A stretch of 64,000 nt of DNA from Ulva prolifera (taxonomy: Eukaryota > Chlorophyta > Ulvophyceae > Ulvales > Ulvaceae): NCBI GenBank assembly GCA_023078555.1, contig CM041197.1:957501-1021500 (forward strand), read 5' to 3'. A program made the translations under genes and the position numbers. Shown here in pieces: positions 35,396 through 48,650 of the stretch (position 1 is its first letter; the number at the start of each line of letters is the position of its first letter). The notes under the pieces are model-generated. The model had not been told where the DNA came from, searched no databases, and saw nothing but the letters and a program-made list of their open reading frames with translations.

Positions 35396-36819
35396 GAGGC
35401 GGATGTGAGGCGAATGTGTAGAACTGTCCCTGTGCTTTGCATTGGGGTGTGTACCTCCCTGGTGTGTCCCTGCCTTTGTCCTGGTCACATGTCTACTGCG
35501 CGATCTGCTGTAATGCTGGCTCCCCGAATTCTGTTTCCCAGGGTTTTTCGACGGCCGCATTCGGCTGCTGCAGCATTCAGCACCGTGTGACATTTGCATG
35601 ACTGTGCATTGCGAACACATGTGCAATGCATGACATGTGCCAAGTGCCAACGTCAGAACACTTCTGGTGTGCTGGCTCTCAGATTTGAGGCTCAGCCTCC
35701 TCTGACAGTGCCCTCCTCTGCATGCATGACGCTGCCCATGCCTAAGTCCGTGCTCAGGTAATACACCTGTGGCACCTGTTCCTTCTGGTATGTTGTGCAC
35801 AAGTGTCCATGCGGAGATGCTCGGAGGCGCTTCTATGGGTCTAGCATCAGAGCATCTCTCTGTGACTGTCGACGTCACGAAACCCGATCCTTGTAATGGT
35901 TGCCTTGAAACAGGCCCAGTATCAGATTTTTTGTTGGAACCCGTTCACTAGCAAATGCAATATGCATGCAGTCAATGTTCTATTGTCTGCGCTGACAGAA
36001 AGCAATGAGGTGATGTTGTTGGTAGGTGATGTCATGTGTATGGCACCTTTCAATAACAAAGCATCCAAATGGCAGGGCTGTGTCCCGGTATGCATGCACA
36101 TAGCTGAACATATCCGCCAGAATAGCTGAACAAATCAGCTATACAACATATGGGGAAAAATCACATTTTTTAGAGCTATTTAGTCAACATGCTCCTTCAG
36201 TACCAGGAAGGGTACTTGTGGCAATCGGCAGGGCCCGCAGGGCACTGCAGTGACACAGAGATTTGTCCCGCAGCTGTACAAACTGGAACGTGCATATGCC
36301 TCAACCTCACAACATACAGTCCTGTCAGCACAACAGTCATCCATGTGCATGCACCATACAAAGAGAACAACACAGAATGGACAAAAGTGAATGCACGCCT
36401 GCATGCCATGGCCACCGTGACTGGCATGCCCATAAGATCGACTTTGACACAAAAAACATATGCCATTAATCTCAAATTCATGAGCGCATGATTGCCATTA
36501 TGACGTCGCTCTGGCTGGCGACTCGCGACGATAGCATGGCGACTCTGACCGCTTTGCACCTGCTTCCGCATCCGAGGCGCCTGTCGCACGAGAGGGCACC
36601 GACGCCACAGCATCCCGCCGCACACGGCGCATGCACGCGACGCACGCCATCGACGCGCACAGCCCGGGATCCCTGACGAGTGCCGCGAATGCCTCCCAGA
36701 GGGAATGTCGTAAACTCGCGGGATGTGCGTTCCGGTTGCTCAGGGTGTGCATTCTGGAGTGCCGACCTGCAGGTTCGACGTCTGCCGCCATCCATTCGAG
36801 CCATGGCCAGATCTAATAT

Positions 36820-37300
36820 ACATCTCTCGTTGTATAGCATTACCAATTCGTAGCTTCGCTTGCAGCTTGGCTGATGGACGTGCATTACCCCATGCGGTGT
36901 CTATCCTGGGGTTCGATACGTACGCAGTGCTGAGGTCTGATGAGGTGCCGGTGGTCACGGAAGCTGGCCGGCAATTGTCTCGACGCGCTGCGGACTGTAC
37001 CTTCTGTGCACACCCCCACGTGCTCCGTGGCAACGTGGCCGAAGCTCGCGGCGGCAGCGCCTTCGAGTACCTTCGCGTTCGATGCGCGACCAGGGCGCTC
37101 GGCATGAAGTTCATACAGCAGCGGTGGTCAGAACTGTGCCACCGCGTGGTGGGATGCAAATGAACCGAGGCCCCGCTAGCTGCCACGGCAATGGTGAAGC
37201 CTCAAGAATGCTGGTCGGGCATATAAGGGACGCCACCACAGCTGGAATGACATCAGCGATTACATCTGCTTGCATCTGCGCCCGCAGCAATCGCTCCAGC
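36820..37300 (+). promoter_or_regulatory. Upstream region of gene B with TATA box
   Basis: Homologous to 25931-26470 upstream of gene A. The likely TATA element is ATATAAGGGA at 37221-37230. The preserved CATTACCAATTCGTAGCTTCGCT block near 36839 could be a regulatory element, since nearby intergenic sequence has diverged more. Confidence 0.6.
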
Positions 37301-37959
37301 CGTCAACCCTGGATCCAGACACAACCTCTGCTACGGCCTCAGCCAGTACTAGTCCTCTCTGATACAATTAGTGACTTTGAAGGTGTGACACCTGCAGGTG
37401 CTCGACGAGCGTGTGCTCACACAGACCCCAGTCGAACTGGGCACTGCCAGGCCAGTGCAGGCTGCAATGTAGTGCATGCCGCACGCCCGCATGCACGGCA
37501 TGCATGCATGCACGCTTGAGCAGCAGCGCCGCAATGACTGCATGCTGGTGCAGTGCTGTCATAGCAATGAGTGTATGCTGGTGCAGATCACGCGCTGAAC
37601 CTTAATCTTGAGAGCTGCAACCATGGTGGCGTCCTTGATTGTAGCATACGTGTTCTTTAGACCTGATTTTCAGTGGCTCTTGGTTTTGAAGCATTCCTCA
37701 GTAAAGTTGTACAAGTGCGCAGGCGCTGCGAGCCTGCTGACTACCTGCACAGCAACCGAACATGCCTCCCCGTGAGTGGGAATGTGCTACTGTTGGTGTG
37801 CCACTGTCTCGCGGTGGTGGTGAGCAAGAATGCCGAGACTGAGCGGGGTCTCGATGTACTCGTGCAATGCTGCTCACTAAGCCCACTGACTGGCAGTTGA
37901 GCGCACTACTTGTATACAATACTATAGTGACACTAGCTGTATGCAGATCAAGAGGCACA

Positions 37960-40900
37960 ATGCCCGCTTTCAACATGAACAAGTATATCGCGCTAGCTTG
38001 CGTTGCAGCAGCCGGACTGGACCTGGCTAAAGGTGTGCCTCCGAGCCTCGCCTGCAGTATGATACATGCCATCCGCAATCAGAATTGCATCGTCATTTAT
38101 GTGCCAGGCTGCAGCGGTGTTGTGTGTCAGGCTGCAGCGCTCGCGGTGCTGCCTGCCTCCATTCCGGGGCCTCTGCCCTGGTCACATGCTGTCACCTGCG
38201 CTCTTTGCTTCACTGCAGCTCTGCACAGCACTGACAATGCATCGTCCTGAGTTTTTCACCGGTGGCCAGGCAAGCAGGCTGCTTCCACAGCTCTGGTCAC
38301 AGTGGGGCCATCATGGGGCCATCACCAGCTGTCAATTCTGAGCTTGTTGTCCAGCCTGGAGAGTCAAACAGTCACATTTCTGCATCCAAAGCCAAGCTTT
38401 CCATGCGGCAAGCTATGGCCATGGTCATGTGTGTACGTGAGGACGCGCTCAGACACATGTGCAGTGCAGTGCTACTAATACTACTGGAAGGACGAGATAT
38501 CTATCAATCCCGGAGATTTCTACCGATCCCTGTGCCATGCAACCCTCACCGCTTCTGAGCATGCAGGTCAGCCGACGACAAGTGAGAGCATAGCCATCTG
38601 CCACGCCAGGTCCATCACCAGAAGTGCCATGGTCAGGCAAGACGCGTACACTGAAGCATGTGCGGTCCTTCTTACCATTAGAGATACATGTAGATGTCCC
38701 GACTGAGCCGAAAAATCTCGTGCACTGTGCGAATGTTTCCCACTGTGTTTTCTGGATTGGCCCGTCCCAGACCACTTCCAGTCCAATCCGACGTAGGGCG
38801 TCCGCCCGTCCCAGACCGCACCTTTCGACAGAGTTCTGAGTAGTTGGCCAACCTTAGCTCAGCGGCTAGCTTGAGATCCACCGCCCCCAACAGTTCCTGA
38901 CATTGTGAAATGCATCCGCGCGTTGATAAGTGCCTACAGCCCACTGCTGACGTCCATCTGTGCGGCCAGGTGCTGCCAGCAGTCAATTCATGAGCATGGT
39001 TGTTTCTACTCGTCACACGGTGTTATGCATATGCATACCATGGTGTGCTGTAGGTTATGCGCTGGACACACCCACCCCACGTGCTGTGCACGTCCAGACC
39101 CCATGAATCAAACACACAGCTTTGCCTGCTGATTTCATACGTGCTCAGAGTCACACTCTCTCGTGTCTCGAAAGAATTTTGAGCAGAGGAACACAGCACT
39201 ATCACACACACAATTCTGCAGGGCTGGACATCGGCAACTACGTCTGCGGCAACCAGGCCGAGGAGCCGGCGGTCATCGACATCGAGGCGCAGTCCGAGGC
39301 CGTCGCCTTTGCGATCGCCGAGGCCTTTGCCGAGGTCAGCGTCAACTGCCAGGCGAGCGGCAACGCCGACGTGCGCGCCACCGCGTACGCCCTCAGCACA
39401 CAGCGCGCCGAGGCCCTCGGCCACGCCGTGACGGAGATCTTCGCGACTGCCGACGTGTGCGGCCAGTGCTCGGCGACGGTGAACGCGCTGACTGAGACGA
39501 CCCAGGTGCTCATTGCGGAGGCTGTCGCTGAGGCCTGGACAGAGGTGCGCCCTGCCAGCAGTACCATGGCTGGACGGGTTAATTTCTATATACATAGTAG
39601 TATAAATGTGAGGTGTTTGTGACGGGGTAATGCTGCTGGCCAGCATGGAGCCAGAGTGCAGTTGAGAATGACAGGGACACCCGGACGGTCACGGGTGTTC
39701 TGCAGTGGTCCTGAGTCACGTCATCTGCAGCACACACCAAGTGATCCTGCATGGCAGCCATTGTGCACATGCGGTGCATGCATGAGTGTGACAGAACGAG
39801 CAGAGCTATCCGCTATCTCAAACTGTCAGGTGCAGTCTGTCTTGGCTGGACGCCGCGGAATGGCTGGACATCATGCTATTTGTTTCTCTCATCGCAGCAG
39901 CTCTAGATGCTCAGAACCAGTTGTTCGGCCCGACCGCTGAGTCAGGATCACCGGCGTGTGCTGTACAGGTGCTTATCTTCAGCGATGCCGGAACCGAGGC
40001 TTCCGCGACCTCGACCGTCACCAGCCATGTCATTGTGGAGACCGTCGCAAACGTCCTCAGCTCCGTCGCCGCCACCATCCGCGCCGGTGCCGATGACGGC
40101 TGCAGCATCGACGCCATCTCGAATGCCCAGGTTCGCTAGCTCCCATGTAAATACACCCAAGCTCTGACTTGCTCTGACATCCTCAAAATAGCAGTGCTGG
40201 AACAAGTAAACTATGGGTATAGTAGCCCATGCTCCTAACCATGCAGATCTCGAGTGCACTGATCAGTGTTGACTTCGGCCGCTGCTGCTGCCGGGCTCGG
40301 ACATGGCTGGACCATCTCACATATGCATCGCTCCACCCACATGGATCTCTTGCAACACATGGCTGGCTACATGCCGCCCGAAATGGCAGTGCAGTGCAGT
40401 TTTGTCACGAAGCATCACCGCCTATAGCTAGAGGTCCTGTTTGAAAGTCAGTCTATTGCTTGGACGGTTCCGATCTGTGACGTACGCTAGCGCTGCTTTC
40501 TGGGATTGAACCGGACAGATGCAACTGGAGTCTGGAACGTCCTCTGATAACTTGACTTCTGTCACAGGTTGGGGACTTCCTTGCCCGGTGCGAGCTGGCG
40601 GCCAGCGGATCCGTCACCGAGATCTCGGTGGACGCCATCACCAAGGCCGGCGCCGACGCCGCCGCGTACGCATGCCAGGGCGACCACGCGGAAGTCAACG
40701 TCGACGTCATCGCCCGCGCCTCCGCGCGCGCCCTCGCCGAGGCGATGGCCAGCGCTGACGTCTACTGCGAGGCCAACGGCGGCGACGACACGCTAGCGTG
40801 CGGCCTTGCTGAGGTGGACGTGCGGGCTGTTGCAACCGCCCAGGTGTGCTCCTGAAGCGCCGACATGGCCGCAACCTCAGCGGCTTTTTTGCATGTCTGG

Positions 40901-41877
40901 AGGTGCAATGTAGGTGCATCAGATCGAGTGAGCGCTGCATCACGTCGGCAGCTTTACAATTGCATGGCCCTCATTACGGGTGGCCTTGTTTGAGTCTGTA
41001 ACTGCGTGCGTAGCTCAATACTCATGCAATGAGGCGTCCCGCCGGCCGGAGATACCATTGCAGATACATATGCTAGATGCTGTGCGTGTTTACGTTTTGT
41101 GCCACCTGCTGCGCCTCTGGATACCAGTGGCCGACATCAGTAATGCACATCACACCTATCCAGCGCTTTCTTTTAAACTGCGGCTTGAGGTGCTCAGTGA
41201 CTGTGTGTTTCTGTGTGCAGGCTGAAGCATTCGCGGTCGCCTTTGCCTCTGCGGAGACGTGCGGCTGCAACGTGTCTGCCAGCGCCGAGGTCCACGTCAT
41301 TGATGAGATCTGGGTGGAGGCTGTTGCCAATGCCTACGCCGAGACCTGTGTCAGTGCGCCTCCTTCATCCGCCGGTGCACTATGCATATATGTGTCAGAC
41401 GATGATATAGATTGACAAATACACAAATCGGTCCAACCAGAGACATGTCCTGTGCCCAAAAATGCAGCGAGCTACGATGGGAAATGTGTTCTGATCTGTG
41501 TCATGTTGAATTGCAAAAGCAGCAATCGAACCTGCCGTGCAGTTGGCAGCGGCGAAGACTTCGTGTCAGACTTCCAGTTCGCCGCCGAGGAGCGCATGCT
41601 TGAGTCCACCGCCCGCGCCATCGCCAGCGCCGTCGCCACCGCCTCCGAGGTCGAAGGAAACCGGTGCCTCATCAGCCTCGACGTCTGCGGAGCCAACTCG
41701 GAGCGCTGCGTGGACCGCAGCCAGAAGTGTGGCGGGTCTGGCCTCGACGTCGTGCTGCCGTGCTGCGACCCCGACCACCGCTGCTTCCGCCGCAACTCCC
41801 GCGACTTCCGCTGCCGCCACCGCAACTCCCGCCTCCCCTCATTCTGGGACGGCAGCATCGCCGACTGTACCCTCTAG
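37960..41877 (+). CDS. Secreted Ala-rich, Cys-knot-like protein, gene B
   Basis: Exons 37960-38032, 38567-38659, 39222-39544, 39969-40130, 40568-40843, 41221-41353 and 41543-41877 join to 464 codons plus stop. Lengths of exons 3-6 (323, 162, 276, 133 nt) are identical to gene A, and intron phases are the same. Signal peptide: residues 1-24 (core YIALACVAAAG); a second in-frame ATG at 37975 could also start it. Domains begin LDIGNYVCG (about residue 57), VLIFSDAGTE (164), VGDFLARCEL (218), AEAFAVAFA (310). The last exon holds the cystine-knot-like spacing C-x6-C-x10-CC-x5-C-x9-C and ends at SIADCTL. It is shorter than gene A at the C-terminus and in the variable second exon. It is a tandem duplicate of gene A, about 11 kb away and sharing its upstream block. 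Confidence 0.87.
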
Positions 41878-43738
41878 GCCATACAGTTCGCCATGATGCC
41901 CCTCGACGGCAGGCTGCAGGGGTCGCTGTTCTTAGATCTCTATAATATCCTTGATTGCTTCATCTTGGAACTCGATGTCCGGAAGCTGAGCTGCAGGCAG
42001 GCGTAGATCTAGGAGAATGGCGATCTAGACAAGGCTGGTGGGTCTGAGGCCCATGCGGACTAGCCCATCAGCAGACACTCTTTACTGCAGAGTTATGTTC
42101 CTTCAATGATGTGACCATTTTAGTAGACATGTGTCCCAAGGAGGGACCCTTTCCTAGCGGCCCACGGCAGGTAGATACCCGATCGCCGTCTTTGCTGGGG
42201 AATGCAGCGCGCTGCTGTCAAGCGATGATCAGAATCGGACCGGTTTCGTTCTCGTGTAGGAGCCCGTGTGATTTGATGCAGAGCAGCGGGTGTTTGATGT
42301 ACTGGCGTGTGCCCTTTGATCAGGCAGGCTGCAGTCCACTACATGTAGAAGCCATGCAGACGTGACGATGCATGGCCTAGCTGGGCCTGCATGGGCTAAG
42401 GTCAACGCTGTTGCTGCCATGTTGCAGTCAGTCGGGAATTCGGCCCACCTCGGTTTGTACAGGCATGACTGACCGTGATGCTGGGTAGCTCGGCTGTCCG
42501 GCACATTAGTTCCCGCAGGCCTGAGAGTAGAGCAGGATCCTTTACTGTGTTTCCCGTTACAGTTCATTCAGATTTCAAGTTCAGTTTGTGTTGTAGAAGA
42601 GGCTGCCGGCAATTTGCCGGAGACAATTTGCGGTTTGTTGCCCAAGCGGGCCTCGTGTAAATGATCATAACATCACAGGGGTTCAGCAACTTCGTGAGGT
42701 GTACGATGCATTGCAACGGCTGATCTTCGGAAGAGATCTCTTCTAGATTCCTTAGCTGTACTTGTCTGCACCCGTTGAGACTTCTGTTTGCAATGGCTGA
42801 CCTGCGACCTGAGCCATGGTGGGTTCGAGCTGGCTGCCTGCATGAAAATTCTGACTCGCGCTGCACTGTCTTCATATACTTTTCGATGTATGTTTGAGGC
42901 GAATGCTGCCTTCTTCCGATGAAGACTTTTGAAGCCGCTGCAGCATACAACTCGGAACGAAGTCGGCTGTGTCTGCATGCTTAGGCGCTGAAGGGTTGTG
43001 CTGTAGTGGATCATGATGCTGACATAGGAGTTGCTTACTTCCTTGTAATTCATGCTATGTGCTTGCTTCACTGGCACGCGTTAGCTGTGGTGAGTGTGTG
43101 CATGGATCATGGTAGCAACCCGGATCACAACATCATCCCCATTTTTCCAGTACACAGTACATCGCATCTAACAGACAGTAAATCTGCTTTCACCCAGACG
43201 GATCCTTCTGCGGACGCTTGACACAAGGCTCGCGCAGGGTAGCATAACTATCATGTATTCTATCATTACATGTGAGATGCCGGTTAAAAAAACCATTGGT
43301 CTTAGGTATTGCACCTGGCGCACCGTGTGACAATGCCTGCACATAGCTTTTGTACATAGCACATGACTGTAGATGACCTGTGCTGAAAGCACAGTCCGAA
43401 AGCATATATACAAGGCGTGCATGCCGTGACGACCCAGACTGATCTCATGACATCTTGTCTCGTCTAGCTTGCACACCTCCAAATATCCATCAGACAGCGG
43501 GCCATCAATCAACGGAACGGGTCAACTACATCAGGGGTCAATGTTGCAGTGCGTAGACGGGCAACGATACAGCAAAACCAAGGGCCCTGCAGGTTCCCCA
43601 CGCTGCACATGCATGCACATGCACATGCAGTATAACTCGCGCCGCTCCTCCTCCAGACGATCTACCACCTGCCTACCGCTTTAAACAACCTGAAGTATGC
43701 CTGTGCAAAATCCGCAACACACCCAGGCTCACTCACAA
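41878..43738. other. Intergenic region between convergent genes B and C
   Basis: The two genes converge here, so the region holds both 3' ends. No coding frame was supported. The tract near 43620-43690 is AT/GC mixed without a clear terminator or hairpin. Confidence 0.35.
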
Positions 43739-44247
43739 TCACGGGCACGTCGGCTGCTCGGCCGTTGGCGGCTCAATCGTGCCTTCATAGAACCGCGGCA
43801 GCTTCTCGCCCGCACGCTGGCAACGAGAGTCCGCGGAGCTCCTCCGAGTGCACACAAATGCCGCACTGCAGCAGGGCAGAATGACGCCGACAGGCACCTC
43901 GTCGCCCCGGCACTGCTCGTGGTTTTTCGCGCACTGCGTGGCGCCGGCGCACCCAGAGTCGTTGGTGATGAGGCACTCGCCGCTGTCGCCGGTCGCGAGG
44001 GCCTCCGCGGCAAGCTGCAGCTGCGCCACCGCCGCGATGAGCTCTTCCTCTACCTGCCGCTGGAAGACGGTGATGAAGCTCGTTCCGGGTCCGGCTGCAT
44101 GCGTTTGCTGCATCCGGTCAGAACTTGCTCATCGGACCGGTCCGGGACTTCCGATCGTGTTTGCAGATGAATCACGGAAGAATTTCAGTGAAGATGAATC
44201 CAGGTCAGAAGTTGCACATGTACATACTGCAATGTGCCAACCGGGTG

Positions 44248-44288
<41 letters not shown>

Positions 44289-47200
44289 TAATGGGGATCT
44301 AAATCGAATTTTGCACACAGCCCTGCCAATTGCGACCCTGGCGCCGTCTGCGGTAACCATATCCCAGCTGCACTTGCGGAACAGCATGTGCTTATGGTGT
44401 GCGTAGCGGCGTCGCCGTTTCTTTGGGCAGCAACATTGACTGAGATTCAACTCAAGCTACATCTTATTCCGCAGGCATACTGATCTGCAAAATGATATCA
44501 TGTATTGCTGGAAGAGTTCTTTTAGGAGGCACCGCCCGGCGGGGAGCGCACATAAGCATGTCTCGGCAAAGGCGGCGGCGCTGGCCTCCGCAAACACCTC
44601 CTCAAATGCAGAGGCGTTGACGGTCACAGACTCGTTGCAGAAGCACGTGCCGGCCTCTACTAGCCCCATCACGAAAGCCTCTGCCTGCATGTTCATGCCG
44701 TAGTCAGCAGTGGGTCCGCGACCCAATTGGTGACTGACAATGTTAGATTGAGACACTCAATGTAACTGCATACACACTTCTGAATAAAGCTTTCTGATGC
44801 TGTGTATGCGAATGGAATCAAAATGAGATGCCCAGGGGACATGCTGGCGTGACTCTACTATTTCCAAATTTACAGTCCAGGCAAGGGAATTTATTTCAGG
44901 CTAGATGACTGCCAGTGGCGCCCGCCGCTGTATACTACAAGCACTACCACTCAATCCCATAGATCGGAGGTGGTGCTCTAGGGCAGGGCGTACGGTGGCT
45001 TTTGCTGTGGCTCTAATTGTTGACTCCCCCATGGCGCAGCCGGCCGACTCGGTGCCGCCCTGGCTCTCGCAGGCCACGTCCACCTGTGCCACCGCCTCCA
45101 CCAGAGCCTTCGCGGTGGCCGTGAGCGTGGCCTCAAACGCGTCCTCTGCATCGCCGTCCTTGCAGACAAACGCCCGCACCTCGGCTCCTGCGCAGGGCAG
45201 CCACACACTCACTACCAAGTGTAAGCGAGGTCATGTGAAACGAACTTCCCGTCATGTTTGCAGAGCCCACTCCTGCTTGTTGCACGCGAGTCGCCAGAGT
45301 CGGCAAACTGTTCTGATTTGTGGCAGTTGTGCTGCAATAATAGCACTATATTTCTTTTTACGTATGCACGCAGCACATAATGTACTACATGTGAAAGAAC
45401 ATCAGGAACACTGACAATGAGAAGCCTCAGATGTGTTTCGCATCTCCGCACGCAGCTGAAAGAAGGAGCCGCTGTGGGTTGGAGTGGACAGTGCAGACAA
45501 GGCTCACGGGGTCTGCCAGCGACCCCCGAGGGGTCTTGTTCTTCAGCATTCAAGCACCCATCTGCTCCTGCCCTGTGGCCACATCAACGCAGTGGTGCTG
45601 GCAACGGTGAAGAGCAATATCTCTGCAACATGCAGCTCCGTGACGAAACAACACAGGTTAACTGACTGACGCTGCATGGCACACCTATGGATGCAATAGC
45701 GTCTTCCTCAACCACTCTCGCTGTCCCGATGGCGGAGAAGTTGCACGTAGTGAAGCTCTCGCCGACCTGCACGCTCGCCCCCTGAAATTGATATGCGCTT
45801 TGTACGTGAGTGTGCACTACTATATTAACATCGTGCCATGCAGGCTGGCATGCAGCACACAGTTGGGTTTTGTGATGTCGGCGGCCACAAGTGCGCGAGC
45901 ATTCCAGGCACAGGCGCGCGAGCATGCCCGACCCTGCAGCTCGTCAGATGGTATTGCTTTATCCAAATGAAAGCCCACCACGGGATTTAGATGCTCACGC
46001 ACAAAATGGGTGATAACAGCACCAGATAGCTGCAAGACGATGATTCCCGAGATGTGTACAGGCTAGCTAGCCGCAGCGCTGTGGTAGTGAGCAAGAACTT
46101 AGAGCTCTGAGGCGGTTCATGTGGCCAGACTTGCAAATAATCTTCACATACAAGAGCTCAGCTTGGAATGCTTTGTCAACCTTTTCAACTGCAACTTGAC
46201 TTTGAAAGCTTCAGTGCATCTCTGTCGGTAACGCAGTAAGGACCAGCGTTTTCCCAGTCTGTTTAGCCAAGCATTGATGAATGAGCGCCACCAGTCAGGC
46301 TGACCAGCTAAAGGGGGGGGAGCAGACCTGAGCGGTGGTTGAGCCGGTCACCTCGCAGCCAAACTCCGACGTGGGCGTCCTCCGGACAGCTACGCTGACG
46401 CTTGCTATGGCTTCTTGAACGTTGGATTCAACGCTCCTCCTGAATATCCGCCGGGTCTCCTCAATCGGCCGCCCCGGAGTGCTCGTGAAGTTCAGCTGCA
46501 CGCCACACGCTCAAAACATGATATTGTGTCAGGTTGCACGTGGAACATAGCAGAGGTGACATGGGAACACATCTAATGGCGAGGCGACAGTTCATATAAA
46601 GTGCAGCCAGGGGCCGCTGCCTCGGATTCTTGTGCCCGTGGCCACCCGAGCAGCAACACTGTCACGCCTGCAGGCTCTTTCCCAGGCACTTGGAGGAGTT
46701 CTGACAGTCCGTTTGGTCTCTTATTTTAAAGAAGCTTCCCTATTAACTTCAATTGAAACAGTACACGGGGTGAATCAGCTCTGCCCGCAGGTCACTGTGC
46801 CACATCAGGTTAACCCGTACAGAGCAGCATAAGTCTGCATTGCACACTGGCAGAGGAGCCGCACTGACACGAAGGACTCCACGGAAGCCACGGCGATGAC
46901 CTCCTGCGTCTGTGTCACAAACGAGCTGGCCCTTGCGGCGCAGTCCCCGCACACAGTCGCGCCTTCGACGACCTCAGCGACCGCCGTGCCCACGGCCCGC
47001 GCCCGTGCCTCGACCGCCCCCCGCGCCTCGATGGATGCAGTGGCACTGCCTTGGAGGCTACAGGTGTAGTTGATCTCCGAGACGGCCTCTGCTACTGCGG
47101 ACGCGAGCGCTGCGGCCTGGGTGTTGATCTCAATCGAGGCGTCGCCGTCGTCTGCTTCCCCGCACACAAAGCTGCTGATCGCCACCACTGCAGCCGTCAA

Positions 47201-48185
47201 CAGGCGTCATGTGGATGTGTTTCCTCGTGATCAGTGCTGCGCAATCGAATTTCCAATCAGTACTAAGTTGCAAAGGCATTGAGGCTTTCGGAAACGATAT
47301 ATCGGCCATGAATCGCAGCCAGCTGCAACGCAGCGCAATGACCGGTAAGGCTGTGAAGAGCAAAACGGCAGGGCAACATATATGTACTTGTGTGTGACAT
47401 ATGCACCATGTAGTTCAAGGCTGGCAATACCAAGCAGTCCTGCATGCAGGGTGGTGTTGCAGACAAGGGCTGCCAGTGTCCAGGTCCGTCGCCGTGTGCA
47501 CATGTACAGTGTGTGTGTTTTTTTTTTGGGCGTGGTGGGTGCCGCGTGCGTGGGTGTCTGTGTGTTTGCTTCGTCTGTTTGCTTCTTTCGCGGTGCTGCC
47601 CGCCTTGCTGCCTTTGTCCTTGTAACACATGAACAGTGTGTGTCCCCAGCGGTGCTTCTAGGTAGTACCTGCCTCTGTAACTTTGTCCATGTGACCCAGT
47701 GTGCACTACACTGGATCGGGTCTCCTAAAAATCCATATCCTCAGAAACTACATCTACGCAGATGCGGCTGTCCACGTCGAATCGCACCGTTTTCTGCAAA
47801 GGCGTCTGTCTCGGTGACGTTGGAGCTGCTGCCGACACTGACACTGCAGCTCGCGGCGGCACCCCCCGCCGGAGTGAAACGGTTCTGTGCAAGCCCCCCT
47901 GCATGCAGGCCCAGGGTCGCCACTTGTTGCAGCGCTGCTGATGTGACAAGGGGATGCGTTTCGTAGAGCACAGGTATCAGGGATGTACTGCTACGCCAGT
48001 AGGCACTCCTGGAGGACGTATGCCATGCAGTGCACACCACGGACATGCCATGCGGCACAGAATAAATGCACTAGTTGCAATCGAAGAAGCTACACGTCTG
48101 TCTGCTGTTGTTGGAACATGCCTGCCACCCCGATGATGCCACACGCTGCGGCAGCCCATGCAACAAACGAATCATAAGACTGCAT
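43739..48185 (-). CDS. Secreted Ala-rich, Cys-knot-like protein, gene C
   Basis: Minus-strand exons in order are 48185-48122 (signal peptide), 47898-47788, 47187-46865, 46495-46328, 45766-45685, 45187-44994, 44684-44552 and 44094-43739. They join to 476 codons plus stop. Exon 3 is again 323 nt. Unlike genes A and B, the third Ala-rich domain is split by an intron after the ASI|GAE position. The first exon is uncertain. MQSYDSFVAWAAAACG resembles the A/B signal peptides but needs a GC donor (CAG|GCATGT). An alternative, 48650-48593 (MRVLLACVHVAG), has a normal GT donor in the same phase and gives 474 aa. The last exon has CAKNHEQC, CC, then two more Cys in the knot-like order. It is strongly diverged from A and B in sequence but not in architecture. 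Confidence 0.8.
44250..44286 (+). repeat. Poly(G) tract in the last intron of gene C
   Basis: A run of 37 G on the plus strand, so 37 C in the gene C transcript. It lies between exons 44684-44552 and 44094-43739. Confidence 0.95.
47525..47632 (-). repeat. Dispersed repeat family member in gene C intron
   Basis: The reverse complement matches 32195-32300 nearly base for base over the TGTTACAAGGACAAAGG and GGGCAGCACCGCGAAAGAAG parts. It sits in the intron between exons 47898-47788 and 47187-46865. Confidence 0.75.
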
Positions 48186-48331
48186 GCCGCGACAACGTAA
48201 TAATTATCAACACAGGGCTGTGCCATGCCACAATGGCAAAATATCCGGCAATGAAAAGTGTCCACGTGGGTGCTTGAGTCCTTCGCAGACTGTCGGGAAG
48301 ATGGCAAGTAGACGCTCTTGTGGCCACGGGC

Positions 48332-48357
48332 GGGGGGGGGGGGGGGGGGGGGGGGGG
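48332..48357 (+). repeat. Poly(G) tract upstream of gene C exons
   Basis: About 26 G on the plus strand (C in the gene C sense). If the alternative first exon 48650-48593 is used, this tract lies in the first intron of gene C; otherwise it is just upstream. Confidence 0.9.
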
Positions 48358-48592
48358 TGGGAGGGGGGGTCGGGGTCAGTGCTCCGTCAACAGCAAGCCC
48401 TGAATTCAGTAGATGTGGAGTGCATCAGCACGTCGAAGAGCGAAACAGAGGCCTCGCACGCATGCACAGCCACCGAGCGCAATTGGAACTCTCTGGAAAT
48501 CAAAGGCGATGCAAACAGTACCTTATTGTGGCCGCAGGTGAGGTAGGGCACGGAGCAGGAGCCATGCATCATGATGGCATATACACTCGCAC

Positions 48593-48650
48593 CTGGCGCT
48601 GTGAGCATCAGCAGTCCAGCCACGTGCACACACGCGAGCAGGACTCTCAT
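48593..48650 (-). other. Alternative signal-peptide exon for gene C
   Basis: The frame MRVLLACVHVAGLLMLTAP ends in a phase-1 GT donor (CCAG|GTGCGA). It fits the next gene C exon in frame and has a typical secretory signal profile. It could be the true first exon, an alternative first exon, or the start of another gene. Confidence 0.45.

Larger units (their letters stand above)
31245..36819. other. Long intergenic region between genes A and B
   Basis: No supported gene. A frame at about 33066-33437 is Cys-rich (CCG, CEFC, CCGC) but has no partner exons. The region contains dispersed-repeat copies near 32195 and 34880, a poly(C) run at 34650-34683, a (CA)n-like stretch near 34740, and the 10-bp minisatellite at 35271-35395. 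Confidence 0.4.

Noticed and set aside
35200..35408. CAT-RCA-rich frames suggesting a Cys-repeat protein
   Set aside because: Direct translation of the 10-bp minisatellite in several frames.
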